The position numbers were made by a program, and so were the translations under genes. Below the pieces are notes generated by a model, which had not been told where the DNA came from, searched no databases, and worked only from the letters and a program-made list of their open reading frames with translations. This document shows positions 1 through 9,036 of a DNA stretch of 55,749 bases, piece after piece. Origin of the DNA: Casp-actino8 sp044355095 (GTDB taxonomy: Bacteria > Actinomycetota > Acidimicrobiia > Acidimicrobiales > Ilumatobacteraceae); the NCBI GenBank assembly GCA_044355095.1, contig JBIKYT010000007.1:1-55749 (forward strand), read 5' to 3'. Positions within the stretch are counted from its first letter, which is position 1; the number at the start of each line of letters is the position of its first letter.

Positions 1-831
1 TCCTTGATCAAAGGTGCAGATCGGGATGCCGAAACACACCGCATCAAGATCGATGACTGGAATATTGGTGGGCGAGATGTCGACGATGCCGTGCAAGTGG
101 CGACCAGTCAACATGTCGCGGATATACACGACGTAATGCCCGGGATAGGCGATTCCTCCGGTCCACGCATTACCTTTGTTCTTTGTTGAAGCGAATGCAC
201 CGATGGACACTCCACGATTGTTTGTCGGTGGAGCAACGCAGGTTTGATGCCAACTGCAATCAATTTGGAAGATGTCAACTTCGACGCGATTATCGGCCAC
301 GACATCGTGCGACAGAATATTTCCTTGCAAACGAAATGCACCATTGACCCCGAGCTGCGGCAAATCAATTTGGCCGACATCGAGCCAATCTGATCCCATC
401 GTTGAGTCCACTTGAATTTGCACGCCGCCGAAGTCGCCTTGCCATGGATCGTAGGTCTGCCAGTAGCACGGATCGTTTTCGTTGACGCCGGTGCAGTTGC
501 TCGGAGGATGGGGGTAGATCTCGAGTCTCATCACAGTTGCCGAACCGTTCACCGTGATTCCGTTTGATTGTGTCGTGCGCCATCCGAATGTGGGCGAACC
601 AGCGGTGCGATCGAAGTTCCAGAGTCGTCCATCGGCGCTCCAGCGAACCATGGTCTCGTAATCGCCGCCACCTGCGCCGTTGTAAATTGCGTCAACGCCG
701 ATACTGCCGACAGTTCCGCTGGTGTTGAGAGTGAAATTGATTGTTGTGCTGGTCGCGGCAACTGCTGGTTGATGGAACGCCAGGAAACTCGAAATCAGCA
801 CACTCAGCACGAGAACTAAACGGGTTTTCAT
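1..831 (-). CDS. Exported protein of unknown function, cut by the left window edge
   Basis: The frame is open from an ATG at 831 to base 1, giving 277 codons with no stop, so the C-terminus lies outside the window. Residues 1-25 form a signal peptide: basic start MKTR, a hydrophobic stretch LVLVLSVLISSFLAF and a cleavage-like end PAVAA. The mature part has six cysteines (NCTG, DPCYW, DCSWHQTC, CFGIPIC) and is rich in short hydrophobic/polar alternation, which suggests an extracellular, disulfide-bonded beta protein. It starts 60 bases after the methyltransferase stop and may be co-transcribed with it. I do not recognise a family. That it is secreted is well supported; its role is unknown. Confidence 0.75.
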   Translation of the reverse strand, partial: MKTRLVLVLSVLISSFLAFHQPAVAATSTTINFTLNTSGTVGSIGVDAIYNGAGGGDYETMVRWSADGRLWNFDRTAGSPTFGWRTTQSNGITVNGSATVMRLEIYPHPPSNCTGVNENDPCYWQTYDPWQGDFGGVQIQVDSTMGSDWLDVGQIDLPQLGVNGAFRLQGNILSHDVVADNRVEVDIFQIDCSWHQTCVAPPTNNRGVSIGAFASTKNKGNAWTGGIAYPGHYVVYIRDMLTGRHLHGIVDISPTNIPVIDLDAVCFGIPICTFDQG

Positions 832-890
832 CACGGTCACATCATCGGCACGAATGGCAGTCCTCTGAGGTTTGCTTTGTTAAGGAATAA

Positions 891-1547
891 TCATGGTTTA
901 CGGGCGATGACCAACATTTGGCCCGCTAACGGTCGCCATGGCAGGCGTAAATACAACGGTACAAGTTTGTGCCCAGCACTGAGTCGACTCTTTAATGTCA
1001 TCGGCAAGAATCGAGCCTCGGTACGAACATGAATGAACCCGTTCTTTGCGACGCATTCGGTGAGTGACTTGTCATCAAAAATCGTGACATGTGTTGGGTC
1101 ATCAAAGTACGTCTTGGCCGACAAGCGATAGTTGGGTTGAATCAAAATCAACAGCCCACCGGGTTGAAGAACACGCGTCACTTCAGACAAACAACGCGTG
1201 ATTGAGTCGTCATCTAAGTGTTCAAGAAAATTACTTGCAGTGACAGTTGCAAATTCGCCGTCGGCAAAGCGCGTGAGATCGGTGGCGTCGCCGACATGGG
1301 CTTCAACATTGCTTGGCACCAGTGTTGCTAAGTCAGGATGGATATCAATAGCCACCCGGCGAGAGGCGTTGACGGCCCCGGTGAGGTCGCCATAGCCAGC
1401 AGCAAGATCGAGCAAGGCACCGTCAGGATTGATCCACTTTGATAAGTACTTGGCGACATGACGCCAGACTTCGGCGCGGGCGGCATTAGGCGCCATACGC
1501 GTTGCGAAATATTCGTGACTATCGGGCTGATTGTCGGGTGAAGTCAC
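891..1547 (-). CDS. Class I SAM-dependent methyltransferase
   Basis: The 218-residue protein has the Rossmann methyltransferase core. Motif I is LLDLAAGYGDLTGAV near residue 45, an acidic loop VAIDIHP ends strand 2, and GDATDLTRFADGEFATVTASNFLEHLDD matches motifs II-III of the Methyltransf_11 group. It should transfer a methyl group from SAM to an unidentified acceptor in the cytoplasm. The GTG start at 1547 is favoured because TAGGCT lies exactly 6 bases upstream (1554-1559), the leaderless-promoter spacing seen throughout the window. The next gene downstream is the truncated exported protein. Substrate cannot be predicted. Confidence 0.85.
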   Translation of the reverse strand: MTSPDNQPDSHEYFATRMAPNAARAEVWRHVAKYLSKWINPDGALLDLAAGYGDLTGAVNASRRVAIDIHPDLATLVPSNVEAHVGDATDLTRFADGEFATVTASNFLEHLDDDSITRCLSEVTRVLQPGGLLILIQPNYRLSAKTYFDDPTHVTIFDDKSLTECVAKNGFIHVRTEARFLPMTLKSRLSAGHKLVPLYLRLPWRPLAGQMLVIARKP

Positions 1548-1572
1548 GTTGTCAGCCTAGTTGGGTGCGTGG

Positions 1573-1615
1573 TTGGGAAAATTGACCACCGAAAACGGGG
1601 TGTTATCGCGCCCAA
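1573..1615. repeat. 43-bp intergenic repeat, copy A
   Basis: This 43-bp element has inverted ends (TTGGG...CCCAA) and a core hairpin around CGAAAACGG. It matches copy B at 22741-22783 at 38 of 43 positions. A third element of identical length and matching ends lies at 18081-18123. It sits 5 bases downstream of the aceE stop, so on the minus strand it could act as a terminator. Confidence 0.75.
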
Positions 1616-1620
1616 CAGGT

Positions 1621-4359
1621 TTAGACGATGTACGGGTCGGTGCGGGAAGGGTCGAGTTCGTAATGAGTAATTGCGGCCTCGACGACGTCGGCTCCCACCG
1701 CACCTGATTGCGCCAAACTCGCCAACACCGCAACAACGATGTTGGGCATGTCTACTTCGAAGTGAGCACGAAGAGCTTCACGAGTATCGCTACGACCCAT
1801 GCCGTCGGTTCCGAGTGCCGTAAACAATCGACCCGGAACGAAACGGGCAATTTGTTCGGGGACGATCTTCATAAAGTCGGTCACCGCCACAATCGGATCA
1901 GTTGATCCGCCGAGCAACGAGGTCACGCGCGCAACCTTGTCGGGGTGGCTCGGGTGCAAACGATTATCTCGTTCGACGGCCAATGCATCTTCGCGTAACG
2001 CCTTGTACGAAGTCGCCGACCAGAGATCAACACCAACGTTGAACCGTGACTTGAGTTCTTCGGCCGCAGCGATGGCGGCACCTTGGGCAGAGCCACTAAA
2101 CAAAATGGTGGCATTGTGTTTGATATAGCTATCGGCTGGTGCGGCCTGCCATTTGTAAAGGCCCGACACGATGTGTGCGTCGGTGACACCAGCAGGTCGA
2201 GCGGGCATGATGTAGTTCTCGTTGTACAGCGTGAGGTAATAGAAAACGTCGGGATCAACTTCGCCGTTGGGACCTTTGGTATCGCCATACATGCGATGCA
2301 AACCGTGCTTGACAATTGCGGCAACTTCGTAAGCAAATGCGGGGTCATATGATTGACAGGCCGGCACTGTTGATGCCAACACCAAACTGTGTCCGTCTTG
2401 GTGTTGCAAACCTTCGCCCATCAACGTGGTGCGGCCGGCCGTTGCTCCGAGCAAGAATCCGCGGGCACGGATATCGGCCGCTTGCCAAATGAGGTCACCC
2501 ACTCGTTGGAAACCAAACATTGAATAGAAGGTGTAGAACGGAACCGACGGAACGCCGCGAGTTGCATATGACGTTCCGGCGGCGATGAAGCTGCTCATCG
2601 CGCCAGCTTCGGTAATTCCTTCTTCCAGAATTTGTCCGTCGGTTGACTCGGTATACGACAACAACATGTCGTGGTCGACTGGCTCGTACTTTTGACCTTG
2701 CGACGCGTAGATCTTGAGTTCGCGGAACAATGAGTCCATACCAAACGTACGCGCTTCATCGGGGATGATGGGCACAACACGTGAGCCGAACTTTTCATCA
2801 CGCGCCAAGTTGCGTAGCAAGCGAGTGAATCCCATAGTGGTGGAGACTGATTGTTCGCCTGATCCACCATCAAGTTCGCTGAACACTGTGTCGGCCGGAA
2901 GTTCGAGCGGACGACGCGCGCGCACGATGCGCTTCGGAATAGATCCACCTAATGCACGGCGGCGTTCCATGAGGTACTGGTATTCAACAGAACCTTCACT
3001 CGGGCGGAAGTACGGAGGCACATCGCCTTCAAGTGCTGAATCGGGAATCTCATCATTGAGATGTAAACGATCACGAAGAGCGCGAATTTGTTCGGCATTC
3101 ATCTTCTTGATTTGGTGCGTTGCGTTGCGACCTTCAATGTCGGGACCAAGTGTCCAACCCTTGACGGTCTTGCACAGAATTGCGGTGGGGCGTCCGCTGC
3201 CGAGATTTTGTGCAGCAGCGCGATAGGCGGCATATAACTTGCGATAGTCGTGACCACCACGAGGAAGTGTGCGGAGGTCATCATCTGTTAAGTGTGCAAC
3301 CATCTGTCGCAGGCGCGGATCGGGACCGAAGAAGTTTTCGCGAATATAATTGCCGTCTTCAATGGTGTAACGCTGAAACTCGCCGTCAACTGTTTGGTTC
3401 ATCTGGTTGAGTAGCACGCCATCTTTATCTTGCGCGAGCAGGTTGTCCCACTTTGAACCCCAGATGACTTTGATGACATTCCATCCAGCACCGCGGAATA
3501 CTGCTTCAAGTTCTTGAATGATTTTTCCGTTGCCACGAACTGGACCATCAAGCCGTTGCAAGTTGCAGTTGACAACGAACACCAAGTTGTCGAGGTGTTC
3601 ACGTGAAGCCAACGACAATGCACCGAGCGTTTCGGGCTCGTCGGTTTCGCCGTCTCCGAGATAAGCCCACACACGACTGTTGCTGGTGTCATCAAGTTGA
3701 CGATTCATGAGATAGCGATTGAAACGGGCGTGATAAATCGCGCTAATTGGACCTAGACCCATGCTGACCGTGGGGAATTCCCAGAACTCAGGCATGAGTC
3801 GCGGGTGCGGATAACTCGAAAGACCTTGGCCGGGCCGGGCAATCTCACGACGGAAATGATCGAGATCGTTTTCGCTTAAGCGACCTTCAAGAAATGCGCG
3901 CGCATAAATTCCGGGTGCAGCATGACCTTGGAAATAAATGTGGTCGCCAGCGGTGCCATCATCTTTGCCGCGGAAGAAATGGTTGAAACCAATTTCGTAC
4001 AGGCTGGCCGAACTAGCAAATGTTGAAAGGTGTCCACCGATTCCTTCGGCGTGTTTGTTGGCGCGCACCACCATGGCTGCGGCATTCCAACGAATGAACG
4101 CGCGAATGCGACGTTCGATGTGTTCATCGCCAGGGAACCATGGCTCGTGTTCGCGAGGAATGGTGTTGACATACGGAGTTGAAACTGTGGCGGGAAAACT
4201 GACCTGACTCTGTTGAGCTTTTTCAAGAAGGCGTGATAACAGATAACGCGCTCGCACTTTTCCATGAACATCAATGACCGAATCAAGAGAGTCAAGCCAT
4301 TCTTGAGTTTCACCGGGATCGGTGTCGGGGAGTTGGTGGACGGAACCGTCAAAAAGCAT
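1621..4359 (-). CDS. aceE: Pyruvate dehydrogenase E1 component, homodimeric type
   Basis: AceE decarboxylates pyruvate on thiamine diphosphate and acetylates the lipoyl group of E2, feeding acetyl-CoA to central metabolism. The 912 residues are full length for the family. The TPP fold is marked by GDGETDEPE (about residue 232) and the downstream NCNLQ. The substrate-side motif ANKHAEGIGGHLSTFAS lies near residue 100, and the transketolase-like C-terminal half contains EGITEAGAMSSFIAAG and GLQHQDGHS. E2 and E3 genes are not adjacent, which is usual in actinobacteria. The gene is divergent from rnhA across 109 bases. No Shine-Dalgarno sequence is obvious before the ATG. Confidence 0.97.
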   Translation of the reverse strand: MLFDGSVHQLPDTDPGETQEWLDSLDSVIDVHGKVRARYLLSRLLEKAQQSQVSFPATVSTPYVNTIPREHEPWFPGDEHIERRIRAFIRWNAAAMVVRANKHAEGIGGHLSTFASSASLYEIGFNHFFRGKDDGTAGDHIYFQGHAAPGIYARAFLEGRLSENDLDHFRREIARPGQGLSSYPHPRLMPEFWEFPTVSMGLGPISAIYHARFNRYLMNRQLDDTSNSRVWAYLGDGETDEPETLGALSLASREHLDNLVFVVNCNLQRLDGPVRGNGKIIQELEAVFRGAGWNVIKVIWGSKWDNLLAQDKDGVLLNQMNQTVDGEFQRYTIEDGNYIRENFFGPDPRLRQMVAHLTDDDLRTLPRGGHDYRKLYAAYRAAAQNLGSGRPTAILCKTVKGWTLGPDIEGRNATHQIKKMNAEQIRALRDRLHLNDEIPDSALEGDVPPYFRPSEGSVEYQYLMERRRALGGSIPKRIVRARRPLELPADTVFSELDGGSGEQSVSTTMGFTRLLRNLARDEKFGSRVVPIIPDEARTFGMDSLFRELKIYASQGQKYEPVDHDMLLSYTESTDGQILEEGITEAGAMSSFIAAGTSYATRGVPSVPFYTFYSMFGFQRVGDLIWQAADIRARGFLLGATAGRTTLMGEGLQHQDGHSLVLASTVPACQSYDPAFAYEVAAIVKHGLHRMYGDTKGPNGEVDPDVFYYLTLYNENYIMPARPAGVTDAHIVSGLYKWQAAPADSYIKHNATILFSGSAQGAAIAAAEELKSRFNVGVDLWSATSYKALREDALAVERDNRLHPSHPDKVARVTSLLGGSTDPIVAVTDFMKIVPEQIARFVPGRLFTALGTDGMGRSDTREALRAHFEVDMPNIVVAVLASLAQSGAVGADVVEAAITHYELDPSRTDPYIV

Positions 4360-4468
4360 GGTGTCAGTCTCGCAGAGTTACCGATTGGTAAGAGTTCTGT
4401 TGCCGAATTTGGTGTTCCTGGCACGAGTCACGGCAATGCGGGATTGGTTGTGAGAATATGTACGGCTT

Positions 4469-4954
4469 ATGAGTCACCCAACCGATCCGTCAACAATTGA
4501 ACGCGCCCTCGTCGTGTATACCGACGGAGCGTGCAGCGGAAACCCTGGGCCTGGGGGATGGGCTTGGGCCTTGGCTCCGTCGGGTGAACGGACTGGTTCG
4601 GGTGGTGAAACGAGAACCACCAACCAGCGGATGGAATTGACGGCGGCCTTTGAGGCGCTGAAGACCAATGCGCCCATTGCGGCTGCTGAAACTAAGCGAC
4701 TGATCATTGTGAGCGACTCGACATATGTCGTGAACTGTTTTAAGGATCGCTGGTGGGTGAAGTGGAAGGCCAATGGCTGGCGCAACGCCAAAAAAGAGCC
4801 AGTGGCCAACGATGACCTGTGGAAGCCGTTTATTGAGTTCTATGAAAGTTTGCCGACTTCGCAGCGACCCGACTTTCAATGGGTCAAAGGCCACAGCGGT
4901 GATCCGATGAATGATCTCGTTGATCAAATCGCCGTTCAGGCCTGCCCACGCTGA
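4469..4954 (+). CDS. rnhA: Ribonuclease HI
   Basis: RNase HI cleaves the RNA strand of RNA-DNA hybrids, removing R-loops and primers. The catalytic carboxylates are visible: Asp19 in YTDGACSGNPGPGG, Glu56 in RMELTAA, Asp83 in VSDSTYV and Asp152 in NDLVDQIA, with the loop His142 in KGHSGD. At 161 residues it is a single-domain bacterial enzyme. The ATG at 4469 is preceded by TATGTA six bases upstream, a near match to the window's -10 motif, and no ribosome binding site is seen. RNase HII is also present in this window (24573-25256), so both hybrid-specific nucleases are encoded within about 20 kb. Confidence 0.96.
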   Translation: MSHPTDPSTIERALVVYTDGACSGNPGPGGWAWALAPSGERTGSGGETRTTNQRMELTAAFEALKTNAPIAAAETKRLIIVSDSTYVVNCFKDRWWVKWKANGWRNAKKEPVANDDLWKPFIEFYESLPTSQRPDFQWVKGHSGDPMNDLVDQIAVQACPR

Positions 4955-4958
4955 CCGA

Positions 4959-4983
4959 AAAAGAGCCTCTGAACAGGTCTTTT
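4959..4983 (+). terminator. Probable intrinsic terminator of rnhA
   Basis: AAAAGAGCCT (4959-4968) pairs with AGGTCTTTT (4975-4983) apart from one bulged G, leaving a 6-base loop. The right arm ends in a T run. It starts 4 bases after the rnhA stop codon. Confidence 0.6.
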
Positions 4984-5042
4984 GTATTCAGTGACAGGAC
5001 AGTGCTGGCCTGAATCGGTACGGTTTGAGGGCTCGTGACACC

Positions 5043-5069
5043 ATGAAGCATCTTCGTCCACCCTCATGA
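5043..5069 (+). other. Eight-codon upstream reading frame overlapping the SpoIID-protein start
   Basis: An ATG at 5043 opens a frame encoding MKHLRPPS whose TGA overlaps the ATG of the next gene (TCATGA). The stretch 5043-5065 is a near-duplicate of 5066-5089, the true start of the following gene (ATGAAGCATCTTCGT against ATGAAACATTTTCGT). This looks like a tandem duplication of the initiation region that left a short coupled leader frame. Whether it is translated is unknown; GAGGG lies about ten bases upstream. Confidence 0.4.
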
Positions 5070-8000
5070 AACATTTTCGTACAACCCTCGTTGCCGCCGT
5101 GAGCGGAGTTCTGCTGGCCACGGCGTTGTCGTGGTGGGCGCCAAGCGCCCCTGTGCAGGCGGCGCCCGGCGACCCCGATGTGGGGCTTGCCATGGTGATT
5201 GAAGGTCAGGGCAATGGGCATGGACGAGGTCTCAGCCAATACGGAGCGGTGGGTTGGGCCACGGTCTATGGCAAAGACTGGACCTGGATTCTTGATCACT
5301 ATTACGGCGGGACCTCGATGGGTGCGGTGGCTGCGGGAACGCGAATGAGCGTTCGCTTGACGGCGCAAGACGATTTGCAGACCGCAGTGATTGCGACTGG
5401 CGGAAATGCCTTTTGGGTTGGCGGGACTCCTGGCTATTTCACATCGATGGTCACCCGGGAAGTTGGAGCATCGGACGGGCAGTACACCTACCAAGTGTGG
5501 GGTAAGACCGGGACCGCTGAATGTCCATCGTCAAATGATTCTTTGGCAAGTTGGGTCAGCCTTGGCACAGTGACGACCGCTGCAGGACTTCCTTCAGTGA
5601 CATTCTCGGTAGCTGGTGCCGATGATGCGGCTACTCCGGCGGCTTCATTGTTGGGTGTGTGTGATTCGGCGGGCGCAGTGCGCCATTACCGCGGAAACAT
5701 CTTTGCCTCGAACGGGACTGCTGGCGAAAATCGCACGATGAACGACGTTGAAATTGAATCGTATGTTCGCGGTGTGATTCCGCGTGAGTCGCCAGCATCA
5801 TGGGCCGATCGCGGTAATGGAACCGGCATCAATGCGCTCAAGGCGCAAGCGGTTGCGGCACGTTCGTATGCCTTGGCTCAGGGCGGTGGCTTAGAGGGTC
5901 GTCGATACGCGTACGCAAAAACTTGCGACACCACCAATTGTCAGGTGTATGGCGGAGCGGGAACACGAACGTCGGCAACTGCCAACATCGTGGCGATTGA
6001 AGATTGGCGCAGCGATCGTGCGGTTGCCGAAACAGCGTTAATGATTCGTGTTCGTCCCGCCACACCGCTTGTTCCGGTGTCAACTGAATTCTCGTCGTCG
6101 AATGGTGATCGCACTGCTGGCGTTAATTTCCCAGCCGTTGATGATCCAGGCGACAAAATTGATTACAACCCCTTTAGTCGCTGGACGCGAGTTTTAGATC
6201 TTGAGGCATTCGCTGCGCGATTTGGTTTGGCGACAATTACCAAGATCGAAACCTCAATTGACCCAGCAGTATCAACGGGTACGAATGGTGTGACCCCGGC
6301 ATGGGCAGTTCGCTTTCGTTTTTATAACGGAACTCAATCGGTGTATGTGAGGGCTTCCGAAATAAAATCGGCATACGACTTGCCGTCACCTTCAATTTCG
6401 GCGCGCATCGTTAAGCGCGATCTGTCAAGCAATGATGACTTTGTTTTCATCGCTGACTCAGTTGGTGCGAGTGTCGCCGACAATGCTGGTGCGGGCGAAT
6501 TGCCAACACTGTTACGCCGAGTATTTAACTCTGATAGTTACTACACCGAGCCATATCGCTGCACAGTTGGCAATTGCCCGCCAGCAACTCAAGACGGAGT
6601 CACCATTGCTAATGGTCTGACCGGAACTCCCGACTTGGCGATTGTTGAACTTGGCTACAACGACAACCAATCAACATTGGGTGGCGAAATTGATCAAGTG
6701 ATGACAGCACTCGTGGCTAAAGGTGTTCGATATATCGGTTGGGTCAATATGTCAGAGCGTCGAAAAGCAGACGGCGTTGCGGCGTTTGCGGCTGGAAATC
6801 AAGCATTAGTTGCAGCAACTTTGCGTTGGCCCCAGTTACGAATTCTTGATTGGGATGGCTACACGATGTGTGGCCGCAAAGATCGTTGGTTCGCTGACAG
6901 TGTGCACCTGAACTCAACAGGTCAGGCCGAATTTGCTTTGTGGTTACGTGATCGGGCGCTTGAACTCGGAACTGGATCAGTGTCGGCACCGAAATGTTTT
7001 GTGCAAGTTGAGCCAGATGCTGATTTGCAGATGCCAGTTCTTGGAGTTTCGGGAATTCCGTTGACAGGTGTGACCGCCGTGAGTTTGAACTTGACCGCAG
7101 TCGGACCAACAGATGAAGGGTACGTCACGGTCTGGCCATGTGGGAGTGACAAGCCGGGCACATCAAATGTGAACTTCGTGAAGGACCAAATCGTTGCGAA
7201 CGCTGTCATTGCTCCCGTTGATTCAACGGGCAAAGTGTGTATCGATTCATCAGTTGCATCTCATGTTGTTGTTGATGTGAACGGATGGTTTGGTACTACG
7301 TCGGGGTTGAACGCATTGACTCCGGTTCGAGTTTTTGACACGCGTAGTGGTGTTGGTGGAGTTCCGATAGCCAAAGTTGGTGCGCTTGACGGAAATGGAA
7401 CCGCTCTCGAAGTATCGGTACTGTCGGCAATTGGGCAATCGGCGGGCACAGTTGCAGCAGTCTCATTAAATGTGACTGCGACCAATACGAGTGCTTCAAA
7501 ATACGGCGGGTATGTCACGGCATATCCATGTGGTGGGCGGCCAAATGCGTCGAACCTAAATTTTGTTTCAAATCAAAGTGTTCCCAACGCGGTGATCGTG
7601 CCAGTTTCGCCTGCTGGCACAGTTTGTTTCTACGTGTACGGACAGGCTGATTTGATTGCTGATGTGAACGGCTGGTTTGCCGGTGGTTCAGGATTTAACT
7701 CTTTGGCTCCGACGCGCGTCTTTGACACACGCTCCGGACTTGGGGGAGTGCCAGTTGCCAAGGTTGGCGCACTTGATGGTTCTGGCGTGCCGCTCAAAGT
7801 GCAAGTTGCTGGAACGAACGGGGTTCCTCCGTTAGGTGCGGCGGCGGTCATGATGAATGTGACGGTCGATGCGCCAACAGCACCGGCTGTTGGCGGCTAT
7901 GTGACGGCATATCCATGTGATGTGACTCCGCCGAATTCATCAAATATCAACTTTGTGAACGGACAGACGATTGCGAACTCAGTTGTTGCACCTCTGTCGG

Positions 8001-8155
8001 TGAACGGCGAAGTGTGTTTCTACGTGTACGGCCAGGCCCATGTTTTGGCTGATATCACTGGTTGGCTGGCGTCTGGTTCAACGGTTTATACCGCGATGAC
8101 TCCGGTTCGATTCTCGGATACGCGCTCTGGACTTGGTCCAATCCCGGGTCGTTAA
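5066..8155 (+). CDS. Secreted SpoIID/LytB-SGNH hydrolase fusion with C-terminal repeats
   Basis: The 1029-residue protein starts with a signal peptide (residues 1-32, ending APVQA). A SpoIID/LytB-like region follows: GQGNGHGRGLSQYGA near residue 46 and VEIESYVRGVIPRESP near 226, the fold linked to peptidoglycan cleavage or amidase activation. Residues about 455-635 form an SGNH/GDSL hydrolase domain with nucleophile block ADSVGAS, GYND (block III) and DSVHL (Asp-His block V). From about 643 there are three repeats of about 125 residues. The repeat signature is TPVRVFDTRSG...GGYVTAYPC...NFV...VCFYVYGQA...ADVNGW, and the last copy stops after its first segment. No anchor motif is visible. The protein probably acts on the cell envelope; each domain call is firm, the combined role is inferred. 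Confidence 0.85.
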   Translation: MKHFRTTLVAAVSGVLLATALSWWAPSAPVQAAPGDPDVGLAMVIEGQGNGHGRGLSQYGAVGWATVYGKDWTWILDHYYGGTSMGAVAAGTRMSVRLTAQDDLQTAVIATGGNAFWVGGTPGYFTSMVTREVGASDGQYTYQVWGKTGTAECPSSNDSLASWVSLGTVTTAAGLPSVTFSVAGADDAATPAASLLGVCDSAGAVRHYRGNIFASNGTAGENRTMNDVEIESYVRGVIPRESPASWADRGNGTGINALKAQAVAARSYALAQGGGLEGRRYAYAKTCDTTNCQVYGGAGTRTSATANIVAIEDWRSDRAVAETALMIRVRPATPLVPVSTEFSSSNGDRTAGVNFPAVDDPGDKIDYNPFSRWTRVLDLEAFAARFGLATITKIETSIDPAVSTGTNGVTPAWAVRFRFYNGTQSVYVRASEIKSAYDLPSPSISARIVKRDLSSNDDFVFIADSVGASVADNAGAGELPTLLRRVFNSDSYYTEPYRCTVGNCPPATQDGVTIANGLTGTPDLAIVELGYNDNQSTLGGEIDQVMTALVAKGVRYIGWVNMSERRKADGVAAFAAGNQALVAATLRWPQLRILDWDGYTMCGRKDRWFADSVHLNSTGQAEFALWLRDRALELGTGSVSAPKCFVQVEPDADLQMPVLGVSGIPLTGVTAVSLNLTAVGPTDEGYVTVWPCGSDKPGTSNVNFVKDQIVANAVIAPVDSTGKVCIDSSVASHVVVDVNGWFGTTSGLNALTPVRVFDTRSGVGGVPIAKVGALDGNGTALEVSVLSAIGQSAGTVAAVSLNVTATNTSASKYGGYVTAYPCGGRPNASNLNFVSNQSVPNAVIVPVSPAGTVCFYVYGQADLIADVNGWFAGGSGFNSLAPTRVFDTRSGLGGVPVAKVGALDGSGVPLKVQVAGTNGVPPLGAAAVMMNVTVDAPTAPAVGGYVTAYPCDVTPPNSSNINFVNGQTIANSVVAPLSVNGEVCFYVYGQAHVLADITGWLASGSTVYTAMTPVRFSDTRSGLGPIPGR

Positions 8156-8193
8156 ATTCTGCAAAATAGGGTCTGCCTGTCTAGCCTGCAGGT

Positions 8194-8970
8194 ATGGAAA
8201 TCAACGGAGCAAGCGCAATTGTCACTGGTGGGGCATCCGGTATCGGAGCTGCCACCGCTCGTCTTCTCGCCGCAAAGGGAGCCAAGGTCGTCATCGCCGA
8301 CCTGCAGGCCGACAAGGGCGAGGCTTTGGCCAAAGAAATTGGCGGAGCCTTCTGCAAGGTCGACGTCACCAAGACTGAAGACATCATGAACGCCATCGAA
8401 ATGGCCAAGGACATGGGACCACTGCGCGTGCTCGTGAACTCGGCTGGTATCGGCTGGGCACAACGCACCGTTGGTAAAGACGGCTCGTACGATTCGGCTG
8501 CCAACCTTGATGCATACAAGAAGGTCATCGCGATCAACTTGGTCGGAACATTTGACTGCATCCGTTTGGCTGCAACTGCAATGAGTGTCACCGAGCCCTT
8601 GAATGATGGCGAGCGCGGTGCAATTGTGAACATCGCATCGGTTGCCGCATTTGATGGTCAGATTGGTCAGGCTGCCTACTCGTCATCAAAGGGCGGCGTT
8701 GTTGGTATGACATTGCCGATCGCTCGTGACTTGGCTGCAGTTGGCGTGCGCGTCAACACTGTTGCGCCTGGTCTCATCAACACACCGATCTACGGTGAAG
8801 GTGAAGGCAGTGAGCAGTTCAAAGAGAAGTTGCAGACCGGTGTGTTGTTCCCGAACCGTTTGGGTTACGGCACCGAGTTGGCATCAATGGTCGTCGAATG
8901 CGTGACCAACAGTTACATGAATGCCGAAACCATCCGCGTGGATGGCGGCATCCGCATGCCACCCAAGTGA
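8194..8970 (+). CDS. SDR-family 3-hydroxyacyl-CoA dehydrogenase, HSD17B10-like
   Basis: A classical short-chain dehydrogenase of 258 residues. It has the nucleotide motif TGGASGIG near residue 11, the NSAG strand, and the catalytic Ser of IASVA with YSSSK. The stretch DGQIGQAAYSSSKGGVVGMTLPIARDLA closely resembles type 2 3-hydroxyacyl-CoA dehydrogenase (HSD10), so oxidation of 3-hydroxyacyl-CoA or a hydroxysteroid with NAD is the likely reaction. TAGCCT lies 6 bases before the ATG, matching the leaderless promoter pattern. The gene is monocistronic and ends in front of a 19-bp perfect palindrome. Confidence 0.85.
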   Translation: MEINGASAIVTGGASGIGAATARLLAAKGAKVVIADLQADKGEALAKEIGGAFCKVDVTKTEDIMNAIEMAKDMGPLRVLVNSAGIGWAQRTVGKDGSYDSAANLDAYKKVIAINLVGTFDCIRLAATAMSVTEPLNDGERGAIVNIASVAAFDGQIGQAAYSSSKGGVVGMTLPIARDLAAVGVRVNTVAPGLINTPIYGEGEGSEQFKEKLQTGVLFPNRLGYGTELASMVVECVTNSYMNAETIRVDGGIRMPPK

Positions 8971-8980
8971 TTTCGTGAAA

Positions 8981-9023
8981 CTGGTGCAGAATTGTTGCGA
9001 ATAACGCAACAATTCTGCACCAG
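8981..9023. terminator. Perfect 19-bp palindrome between convergent genes (bidirectional terminator candidate)
   Basis: CTGGTGCAGAATTGTTGCG (8981-8999) pairs without mismatch with 9005-9023 around the loop AATAA. It lies between the stop codons of the SDR (+) and the pentapeptide lipoprotein (-). The same sequence, with compensatory changes, recurs at 38482-38524. No T-tract follows, as is common for actinobacterial terminators. Confidence 0.7.
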
Positions 9024-9036
9024 AAGCACAAGGGGA

